Part shown: one piece after another, positions 48,601 to 60,600 of the stretch | Layout: the number at the start of each line of letters is the position of its first letter | Numbering within the stretch: position 1 is the stretch's first letter | Origin: Siphonodentalium dalli | Lineage: Eukaryota > Mollusca > Scaphopoda > Gadilida > Siphonodentaliidae | Assembly: GCA_032622095.1 (NCBI GenBank) | Contig: CP136062.1 | Span: 130,835,282 to 130,899,281, forward strand | Reading direction: 5' to 3' | DNA: 64,000 nt | Translations under genes and position numbers: made by a program | The notes under the pieces: generated by a model | Database searches by the model: none | What the model was told of the DNA's origin: nothing | Seen by the model: only the letters and a program-made list of their open reading frames with translations

Positions 48601-51600
48601 ATGGACACAGAAATGAGCGATCTGGAGCTTGAATCACAAACAGGTGTGCATTATTTGTTCTAGAAATGTTTTATTGCGAGACTTTTATCTCGGCTATCCC
48701 ATTCCTGTTTTGCAATTTGGTTCATAATCGAATAAGTAACCAATGTTCGCCTGTTCAACTTTCAACAGTAGGCCGACTGTAACTGTCAGCACTGACACTG
48801 TTCTCAATCTCATTCAGACATTCTGACTGACTTCTCAAGTCTCAACCGTTCATCACTAAGTGAGCGTTCAGATGACCACGGTTCAATCGTAAGTGGAAAG
48901 ATTTCCGTCGAAGGAAGTAATCGGTAGTTGGATTGCGCATTCTCACGACAATGTTGCAAGTCAAAAAATAATAATTAATATCATTATGATTATCAACTTA
49001 TATAAGTTAACTTATAATCAAGCAATGTTTCAATTAGTGTTTAATTTTAGATGCGAAATCTTGGCGTATCCTTGGCTACCTCCACTTGCGAAGTAATCAC
49101 AGTCGTGTGTACATAAAAATTGTAGCTGGAAAAGATCGTATGTATTGTCAATCACATGCTTTACAAACAACCTACGTTATCATCATGTACAACGACATCG
49201 CAATCGTGTGAACAAACTATCCACGATCTCGTCGGGCCCGATTCCTCCACGATTGTAATTTGTATCGTGGTCGTCTGAACGTTCACTAAGTTCTCAGTCT
49301 TATGTGCATCCATTCATTACAACTTTAGAGCGCTCTATCTATTAAACAATAGTCGTGCGTCCAACGCTACCCTGGTTCAACGACAACCTGAAAGAACTCA
49401 AAGCCGACCGGAGAAAAAAGGAGAGGACCCGAGGCACGTCTGCAGAACATGAAAGATCGTACTGTGATGCCCGAAACAAGTTCTCCAATCAACTAAAGGA
49501 AGCCCGGAAGTCACACTACACCGACTCGATCAACAAGTGCGAAGGTGACACCAGGCAACTTTTCAAAGTTGTGAAAAAAATGTGTGAGGAGAAACCGAAT
49601 GAGACACTACCACCGCATGATGACGCAGGAAAATTGGCGGAGCAGTTTGGTGAATTCTTTTCTGAAAAGATAGAACTTATCCAAAAGAAGATTGACAACA
49701 TCACCGTGAAAGCGCCTTGTGTCGACAAAGAGGAAGCCACGGAAACGTTCACAACATTCGACGATCTCGACCTTGACGATGTCGTTAAAATCATCAAACG
49801 CTCTTCAAATGCATCTTGTGAACTCGATCCTATACCAACAACGCTACTCAAGAAATGTGACTCCCTGATACCTATCATCACCCAGTTGATAAACCTATCA
49901 TTAAGCCAAGGACATGTTCCCAGTAGCTGGAAAACAGCCATAGTTCACCCTCTTCTCAAGAAATCCGGTGCTGACCTTGTTTTCAAGAACTTCCGACCCG
50001 TCAGCAAACCTATCCTTCATTTCTAAATTGTGTGAAAAGGCAGTAATAGACCAACTCATTCGGCACAGCGAACAACATGCACCTCTTCCAATAAACACTT
50101 CTGCTTTCCGTCAACACCATTCAACTGAAACCGCGCTGCTTAAAGTCCAAAATGATATTCTCTGCAGCATGGAAACAAGAAAGGTCACTCTGCTTGTGCT
50201 ACTAGATTTGAGTGCTGCTTTCGACACCGTCCGCCATGATATTCTTCTAGATACTCTACAATCTGACTTTGGTGTTCGCGGCACTGCAGCTATCTGGTTG
50301 AAATCTTACCTCACGAACCGATCACAGCAAATATCCATTAATGGCTCAAAGTCTACAAATTTCCCCATCGAGTGCGGAGTTCCACAAGGAAGTTGTCTTG
50401 GACCCGTGCTGTTCTTATTCTACATTTCAAAATTATTCTCTGTTGTTGAAAGTCACCTCCCCGATGTTCACGGCTATGCAGATGATACCCAAATCTACTT
50501 TTCATTTCGACCGACAGAGAGAGGCGAAACTAAAGCACGTCAAATTGTGGAGAACTGTATTGTGGACATTAGAGCGTGGATGATTACCAACCGACTCATG
50601 ATAAATGACGATAAGACTGAATTCATAATCATTGGTTCTCGACAACAACTTCAGAAAGTCAACATCAGTTCAATTCATGTGGGAGACGCCGACATACCAA
50701 CAAAGGACACTGTTCGCAACCTGGGATCGTATTTTGACACACACATGACAATGGATAACCATATCTCTAATATGTGTAAGAAGGCGTTCAGAGGTTTATA
50801 CAAAATCCGACAAATTAGACAATACCTCGATGTAGACTCAACTAAGACATTGGTCCATGCTTTTGTCACGTCACACTTAGATTACTGTAATTCTTTACTG
50901 TATGGACTACCGGATTACCAGTGTGATCGCCTGCAAAAAGTGCTAAATGCTGCGGCGCGAGTTGTATCATACACTCCTCGGCATGAACATATAACTCCAG
51001 TTCTCAAGCAATTACACTGGCTGCCAGTGGAGTATCGAATCATGTTCAAAATTATTTTGCTTGTATTCAAATCTCGTAATAACATGTCACCATTGTATAT
51101 ACAGGATATGATCAAAGACAGAAATGTGTGTACATATGGATTACGATCTGATAGCAGTATGCTTTTGTACACTCCTTTCAACAAACAGAAAACGTTTGGC
51201 GATAGGGCATTTTCATTTGCAGGTCCACATCTATGGAATAGCATTCCACCTCACTTGAAAATATTCACTGATTTAAATATGTTTAAGACCGGCCTCAAAA
51301 CATATCTCTTTGATGTAGCATTTAATTCCTAGATATATGTGCATGTACATGTATTATGCTGATTAGGCAATGAGCTCGATGTAATGTAAAGCGCCGTTGA
51401 ATATGTACTCATAATATTGAGCGCTATACAAATTAATTATTGTATTGTTATTGTATTGTATCTGTGGCGGCTCGTTTGATCAAGCGATCTGACCTCTTCA
51501 AATCATGTGATACCATACTTCGCCCAGATCAATTCACTGCAGCGTTAACAAATATTAATTATATGACTATTGTCTATTCTTCCCTAAATACCACTATTGT

Positions 51601-54600
51601 TTGATGATCTAATTCAAATATGTGGATCACACTGAGTGAAGTCGGCACCGATAGCTGAGAGGTATCATACTCCCTAAGTACTGGTACTCAGGGTTCCTCT
51701 AGGGGATGGGGCCGTATTTTGGGAAGCACATACCAGGCGCCCTGTCGGGAGAAAATTGGGATGTTTATCACTGAAAAGTAGCCATTTCCTTGCAACAAGC
51801 AGGAACATTGAAGCTCACGATAGAAACCAAATTAAAACAGATGATCTTTCTTCCAGGGTTTCCGCTGCTACGGCAGGCCGGCTGTCCAGCGGCCTCATTC
51901 CCCTCCCCAACCTTGACTTAATATTGGCCTAGCTCAGCCCCCTTTTTACACAGGACGAGCGATCACCGACGCTGATGATTAACAGATTGCAAGGAATACT
52001 GCACTTGGTGCCTGAATAATACATGATCAGTAGCTCAGACCACAGTTGTCTACACCATCCATTGTCGGCAAATGTTTAATAGTAATCAGCCTCTCATATT
52101 TTAATTTACCGTAGATTTCTGTTGATAAGTCCCAACTTTCTGACCCACTATTTCCACTCAAACTGTGGATTATACAACGGTAAATCATTAGGGGGCTGAA
52201 TTCTGAGCTAGAACCATGAACACAGGTGAAGTTTGGCAGTCGCTGCGACGCAGAGTGCATACATTTTACCTCAAAACATTTGTACATATGGAGCTTAAAT
52301 ACGATTATAATTAGTTCTAAGTTGATTGAGGGGACTTAACTCTGTCAAAAGTGAAACTTTCAACACACATCTTCTGAGACTTCTCCCTTGAAACTACCCA
52401 TCCTTTTTGGCTTATAATATTTAATTTGGAGTGATCTTGCATTATTGTAATTCAGATATATTCGAATGAGTCATCCGATCCAAAAATAGGGACATGGCAC
52501 TTTTCCAGTATAATCACTGAAGCTTTTAAAAGCATCTTTGAACCCATGAGGCTGTTTCATCTCATATTTTGTGGAATGGTCCCTTTATGATTGGGAATTT
52601 GGGATTTAAATTTGTTCAAATAGAGTCAGCCGGTTAAAAGGGATATTATATCGGTTAATTTTTATTCTAGTGAAGCATCTAAAACATCTCTCCTATAAAG
52701 AATGTTCTAGGAATATGTTCCGACCTTGATGCTACAGTATTGTCTACAACAATATCTTAATTTCAGATATATGCCGTGTTTGTCGGTGTGAATCATCGCC
52801 AGATAAGCCATTGTATTATCCATGTGTTTGCACAGGGAGCATCAAATATGTTCACCAAGACTGGTAAGAATACTTAGAATACACTTTATTTAATGAGAAC
52901 CATCGGAGCATGATTTGACTTAGAAATTTCTACCCCATTGTAGACATAATCATTGTTAATGAAGCCAACATTCCCATGCATTTCTTGTGGTTTATTTCAA
53001 GATCCAAATATGCAATTGGTTGTGACTAATAGGTCAATTTGGAAAGTCAAATTATTACTGAATAGCTGGAAGGCAAACTTTATATTGACCCTTTGAGTTT
53101 CCGCTAGGCTGGTGGGTGGGGTGGGTGTCCATAGAATGGACCCTGTTTTGGTTCCCAAAAAAAAAATAATAATAGGGGCATCAATCAATATAAAAAAAAA
53201 AAAAAATTGTACATGTCAGGTTGTATTTCGTTTCCGATGACCAGTCACCAATGCCATAAACTGCAACGTGCAACAAATCAAAGGGTTTTACTGAAAATAA
53301 TTCAAAGAGTCATTCCCTAAAACGGGGGAAACAATACATTAGACATTTACATATATCTATATATATGGTATACAACAATGTCCAACCACTATATCATGCT
53401 GTTTACAGTTATTGCCACTATCCTGTTTGCTGTCAAAGAGCACGTTGAAACTCAGTGTTGCTTTGCTCTGGTAATAAGGGTATTGAAGGCCTGACAAACA
53501 AGTAAAAAATTGTCATACTTTGAAGAACTATGCCTTTTTAAAATCTATGAGGCCATAGTTATGTGTATCTTGGAGATCCATGTGCAGATCAGTCCAGTGA
53601 GTTCAATAACATTAGAATGAATTACTCTTTTGGTTGTATCGATTAGTTGGAATATGTCATTTACATGTATATAACCAGGTGCATTATTTGAGATTTGTAC
53701 AAATTGTTTGTAATTATGTAATTTTTTTTCAGTCTAGTCCAGTGGTTGAAGTACAGCAAAAAAGAATACTGTGAATTATGTAAACATAAATTTTCATTCA
53801 CGCCAAGTAAGTTCTATAGAAGCTAGTGTTATAATTTCCTATCCTCAGAGATTTGCTTCAAATAAAATCACGTCATGTTACTCTTGAGGTCCTAATAGTC
53901 ATACATGTATGTTTCTTATTTTCCTTATAAAAATTTGCACCTGTAGTCCTGTACGATCCTTATTTGGCCATGTACCCGGTACGTTTTTTTTATTTTTCAC
54001 CATCTCCAATAGGTGAACCTGGCGATTCCTTTGATAAATCAATTGTCAGTATGAACTGCTAAAAAATAGAAGTATACTGCAGTTGAAATTAATGGATTTA
54101 TCTTTATTTTCATCAGTGTTGAACATTTACAAGAAACTAGGTATATTGTGGATATCCGGTACTGATTTTCCACCCTGTACTATTAGGATCTGTACTATTA
54201 GGCACTCAAGAGTAATAATTTACAATGATTGAGTTGATGATAGTGATTCTTTGCTGAATGTTTCTTCAATTTCATTATGTTGTAAAATCTATATTCCCTA
54301 ATTAATATTGTTTGCTGACCATAATAACTGATGGAACTTAATGAAGCCTTGAACGTAATATACAGCATCTGTCAGATTATATTTCAATTATTATATGGTA
54401 TGTTCAATTATTGGACAATAAAAATGGGTGGTATATTGGATGGTCTATTTGCCTGCTGTCCTTGCATACATATATATTTCATCAATGGATTACCGCATCT
54501 GAGTGAAATTTGGTATGGGCTCTGTGGAGGTTTGCTAAACTTTGCTACCTGTGCTTTCAAAGACGGCCCAATGATATTGTTTTCTATTCTACAGTTATTC

Positions 54601-57600
54601 TTCTTTGCTTATCTTGAAATAATGGTGTTTTGTTCATCAGCGATGGTTTCTAGGATCTCAATGATATTTGGTATGGATGTTCACCATTACAAGGATTTTG
54701 GGGTTGGTGATGGCCGCCTTTTCCCCGTTTAGAAATATGTGCTTATTGTACATTTTGATTCCATTCGTCCCATGTATAAACTTACAATTAAATTGTGGAC
54801 ATATCACATCACCAATTATGGAACCTGTTGTATTGAATTCGACAACTAATACCTTTGGTTTCTGTGATTTCAGTTTATTCACCTGACATGCCAAAACGCT
54901 TGCCCATAAAGGACCTAACAAGTGGGCTTGTGAGCTGCATTGGGCGAGCAGTTAGGTACTGGTTCCATTATACACTAGTTGCTGTTGCTTGGCTTGGTGT
55001 AGTCCCTCTCACAGCATGTAAGTACACAAGTTGTCTATGGTACACAATAAATCTCTTACTAGTAATTGAAATTTTAGAGTCAACTTGGATATTTTCCTTT
55101 TGAGTAGCACTTGTTGCCTAAATGTCTATTGGCCTATCTTAGTGAAATTGATCTTTGTTCTTTTATTCGGTCTGGAGATTATATTGTCAATATCATCATC
55201 ATGATATTCAGAATGCTATAGGCAGATAATGGGGAGGTTTAGATTGTCCCTTTCATGACGGGAGCTGCGCTGGTGCAGAATTAAAGATTCTGTGCATTGC
55301 ATTCTCTTATATATGCGAGTCTCCCATAGAGAGCCTTGCATATATGAGTACGCACTGGCTTACAAGGTCAAGGTAAATATTGTTAGGCCAATGCATTCTC
55401 TTATATATATGAGAGGCTCCCTATGAGAGTCTTACATATATGAGAGAATGCATTGGCACAGGCTTTTCACAAAATTTCAGGATGCTCCAGTCATGGAAGG
55501 GTTAAACAAAACTTCTAACATCGCCATCAAGCATACAGCCCTATTGATTAAGATTGTTTGGCTACGGCAATTCGCTACAGCAACCCTTTGCCATGGCCTA
55601 GATTGCTAGGGCTGAGCATAACAGACTATAATTCTCTGTGCCCGAGGCGGGACAGTATTATCCAGTAGTCAGTCAGCTATTTTTTTAATTCCCAAGTGAA
55701 GTCTGTGCAACAGAACACAACAATTTAGTATCTCCGTCAAAGATATCTTGGATACTGAATGAACTCATGGTTATATACTTCTTGCTTGCAAGATCCTAGA
55801 ATCATTTTTTTTTAAATCAGTACGAAGTACCTACAGTACGTGCACAGTCAAACCCAACATGTTCAACTTCCGACTGACCATGTGACAGTCCTTCCGCTAT
55901 ATATTCAATGAAATGGAAAACTGTGGTATTTTTAATTTCCCCTTCTGTGTGTTTGATGCGTTTGACCGAGTGCACGGGGCGGGAATGTTGATTCTAACTG
56001 GTAGGGCCCTATGAGTTCAGTGTCCAAGATACTTATTAGGAGATACATATTTTGGGTCAAAAAATATTATCTCCGTCAAAGATATCTTGGACACTGAATG
56101 AACTAATGATTGTAATTAGAATTCTTGAATAGGAGGAGGCCACAAGGCAGATTTATAATCAGACTAGGCCTATGAAACCCACCTGTTGAAGCGGAAAAGA
56201 TTTTCATTCTGTAACTAAAAGTTTCCTTGGTAGGCATGTGTAAAGATAGACCCTTCTGTCCTATATGCAGTAGATCAGATAACTCCAAAAGCAACTGAGC
56301 ATCCGAAAAGGAAAGAGCACATACTTCATGTGCCCTAATGTTCACAGAATGAAATTGTCTGGGATAAATATAGGTCATAGTCAAGGGGGATAACTCATTC
56401 ATGCATGGCTCCTCCCCCCACCCTGTGGGTAGAGCTGGAACATCGATCTAGGGGAATGATAAATTGAGGAAAGCTAATAGATTGTGCAAAGACCTGGATG
56501 AGGTAGCAATTCTGAGGATCCAACTACATCCAGGAGATGTTGACCAGGCATCCAAGACACGAGAGTGGGTACCGTAGCAAACCTATGAGGAAACACAGTT
56601 TTTAGTAACCCCCCCCCAGGTAGTCTGTCAAAGGGGGAGGAACCAGAGGGACCCAGGGGAGATAGAAGCCTGTTGGTCACAGACCATTTGGGCTCCAGGG
56701 ATACACCATGATAAAATTTACAGGGAATTGTGCCAATTTTGTCCAGGACACTGGGAATAATGGCCATTGAAGAAAAAGCATACACATAGAGATGTGACCA
56801 AGACAGATAGAGAGTCCACCTCTGGTACACAAATCCAAGTAACTGGAAATTGAATTGTATTGTCAACAAGTAGATTAACAGTAGGGTCCTGCGAATTGGA
56901 GATTTTGATCGAATCGAATATCGAATCGAATTCAGGAAATCGAATCGAATATCGAATCGAATCATATCTGTGTGTTGCATTCTCAAATGGGCATGTTTTG
57001 TCAACGATTATACGATTTGTGAAAGGTTCTACGAACTACACGCACAAAGTTCCATCATGACTTATGTGGCGATGAACCGTCGTTTAACTTCAGTTCGAAT
57101 GATAATTGTCGAGAAAGAAAAAAACAGATTTAAAAAAACGTCCATGCGGCCGTCACGACGATTAATACATAACCACTAAACGGATTATCGGAACTAAAAT
57201 CACGCGAAATTTGTACAGTTTGCATGTACATGCAAAATTGCAAATCGACCTTCGAAATCACCCGTTTTTATAAACTTGAAGATGCAACAACAGTCGCAGT
57301 GTAGCCTGTTTATGTAGTGCTGGATGCTTCTTGGACATATGATTCCATATATTGGTCGTTGTCGCAGATGCTTGCGATTTATACACCATGTCGCAGTCAT
57401 TTATTAATGACCATTTTCGGTAAGGATTGTCCGTTTATAAGTGGACAATCTTATGCGCATTAGGTGGGTCATCACACGCGTAAGTCCCTGCACTATACCT
57501 GCAACGTTATCATGCTTAAAATAAACATGAATAACGGACGACATTTTGTCAAGTGTTAAAGAACGCTCCGAAATTGAAAGTACATTTTCAAAAGAAAACA

Positions 57601-60600
57601 CCGCCAAAATGCACTTTTCGATGCCGGGAACATGTGTTGTTTACATTCTCAGCTATATTACATAACGCAGAATCTGAGGATAGACGGCGGATAACGCTAG
57701 CGGTTGCTCAGTCACTATTACTATTCACGCGCGTCGTCGGTCCATCGGTGATCTCCGAACTTTTGGCTACTATGTTCAAAGCTAGAATTCAGGCGTATTT
57801 AGTCGTCCTATAGTGGCTAATTGCTGGCTATACTTATATTTGAAATATATAATCGCGATTTACAATAAGAATTATAAGGTGCATATATACATCATTTTCT
57901 GTAATTAAATGGCACAAAAAACAGCTAAGATCGACGTGTGTACTTTTCCGTAAACAGCCTACTTTGCCACCAATGTATATTCAAAATTTCGAGTTGGTAA
58001 TTTCGACTCGAATTCGAATCGAATTTAACTTTCGAATCGAATCTCGAATCAAATATCGAATATTCGCAGGACCCTAATTAACAGATACAGCTAATGGATC
58101 TGCCTGAACATTATGGCTACCTGTGATGTAACTAATCTTAAGTTGAATATTTGAGAGAAACAGACTGGACACTGCCAGTGTTTGATGGAACACTGCCAGT
58201 GTTGCGAAACAGCTGTGCAAACTTGGTTAAAGAAAACTCACCACTGTGGTGTCTATTTAATTTTTGGCCCCGTTGGATGCTAGTATCTGCAGAACCTTAC
58301 ACGACACTGATGGGAGAAAGTGGAGAATGCTCACCCCCAACCCTAAGAACTAGAGTCGGGCTGGCATGATCTTGTTTTGGAGACGATACTAGCGGAACTC
58401 CTGATCAGAACCCAGGGATTGAAGACCATACCCGAACAGAGAAGAGACTGACCGAGATATCTGCTGATGGAGAGGGACTGAATCACGCAATCAATGACGT
58501 AAAATCTGACGAGAATTAGAATCATGATTTAAGTTTATTCTTGTAATAGCAGCTCAATCGCTGAATAAATGAGCTATTGTGATCATCACAAAATTGAACA
58601 GATTTGAAGGACTTAAATTCTAAGACATGTCTCAACAATACTGTGAAAACCTGATCGGGACATGAAGTGAGGTGAGAGAATGGAGGCGACTTAAATTTGA
58701 GTCATTAGCAGTCCCTAATTGTGGTGGGATAGCGTCACTACTCAGGCTTGTTTATTTTGTCTATCAAGTGTTCACTCTTGGTCCACTCAATTCTATAATT
58801 TAATATTTGGTTCTTTCCAAATTGATCAGTTTATTTAATCACAGTTTTCAGAAATAATGATTAATGATCACATTATAGATTGATTGGTAAACAGAATTAA
58901 TTAACTGGGACCTTATTGGGATTATTTTGCAGGCCGGATATACAGATGTCTGTTCACTGGATCGGTGAGCTCATTACTCACTCTACCACTCGATATGCTC
59001 TCAACGTAAGTTATTTACAGTTTCAGTAAACATCATACCCATATATATAATAGTGGGTCTGATCACCTGCTATAGAGTTTCTGTTTCCGTTAAAAAAATA
59101 TTTCTTTGGCCATTCATTGTCCAGTGTTTCAAAATTGGGTACATGGTCAGTTGCTTTTTTTCTTAATTTCATTTTGAATATTGTATGGTATCAGTAACAC
59201 TATTGATTTACTTTCTTTCTGAACTTTTTACTTACAAACTGACGACTTTTGGAAGATTAAATTCAATTTTGATTTTAAAGTATTTCCCTCAATACTAGTA
59301 CAGTCAAACTTCGTTAAGTCGAACGTCGGTAACTCGAATACCCCACTTAAGTCGAAGCCATTGCCTGGTCCCGGCTGAGCTTGTGTGCAAAGCCAATAAA
59401 ATAATCACGGTTAAGTCGAAGGTGGATAAGTCGAAATTCCGCTAAGTCGAAACGAAATTTGGTCCCACCAGCCAGCTTATAACACTAATTACTATGGTTA
59501 AGTCGAAGCACCGTCGGCGATGCATCGCCATGTGATTATAACTCAGTGTGCTTCGTTTCAATTGCCTAAAAAACTGTGAAGTTTCTTGGAGTCTTTATTT
59601 GTCCTAGTACATTGTTTCTTTAACATATTAACGAGGTGCGTGGATCAATTTCCCCGTGTGAGGATTAGACAGACGAAATGAAAATCATGAAGGTCATAGA
59701 GTGCACCAAGCCCGACCCGAAAATCGATGACGCAATGCATAGCTGCGACATTGTACTGCGTTATCCCATGACCCAAGCAGACACGAGCGACGACTTAATG
59801 AAGATACTGGGCATCAGCGATAAACTAAAGAGAGATTCAACAACTAATTTTTTGCAGAAACCACAATCCTTGATAACCAGTCACTTCCAATCCTGAATCC
59901 CAATTTTTGTAAATACTATTGTAACCACTTTCAGGTCAAATGTACTTTTGTTATTTCTACCGCGAATTTGTTGATGTTTTCTTATCATATTCTGTTGTTT
60001 CTATTATATTATTCAATAAATAATCAGAACAAATATCTTCCCGTCTGTTGTATGTGATCAGTATAGTCACTGACTATTGATTTAGCGTGGGTATATAGCG
60101 TGCACAAGGTTGAAAACAATTATTATCGTATCGAAATGAATTCGACTAGTTGGAATTTGTGGTCACAAAATGGTCGAAATTGTTAAGTCGAACACACGGA
60201 TAACTCGAAGTAAACCAACGGTCCCTTGCGATTCGACTTAACGAAGTGTAACTGTAATTGAATAATATATAATAAAAAGACAGATTGCTGCGAGTCTTAC
60301 AAACCACTAAATCTTGTAAACAATTTATTTAAAGTGATCCAGGCCAGGTACCAGCTACAGGGCGACTTAGGAGACATCTCCCTCAAATGTGTCACTTTTC
60401 CCTATTTGTATCCCATGGAGAAGTGAACTCTCTCATAATCCAGTTTGCTCATTTCTCAACAACATGTTTAAAGTGATGTGGAACACTCCGCTAAGGTGTT
60501 CAGAGTGGAATAGCAACCATCGGTGCTCGAGGTTAAAACTGAACAAAAAATAATATGACTCTTGATTACAATTATATTTACATACTACAATCAATCTCAA

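Noticed and set aside
49516-51244. Several minus-strand frames opposite the LINE
   Set aside because: They are shadows of the RT coding strand.
14456-53130. Recurring GGGTTTCCGCT motif at 14,456, 51,857 and 53,097
   Set aside because: The similarity ends after about 12 bases, so it is too short to call a repeat family.
54331-54732. 133-codon frame in MARCHF6 intron 3 with hydrophobic stretches
   Set aside because: It is largely a translation of the interspersed GAAATTTGGTATGG repeat. MARCHF6 exons 3 and 4 join in phase without it.
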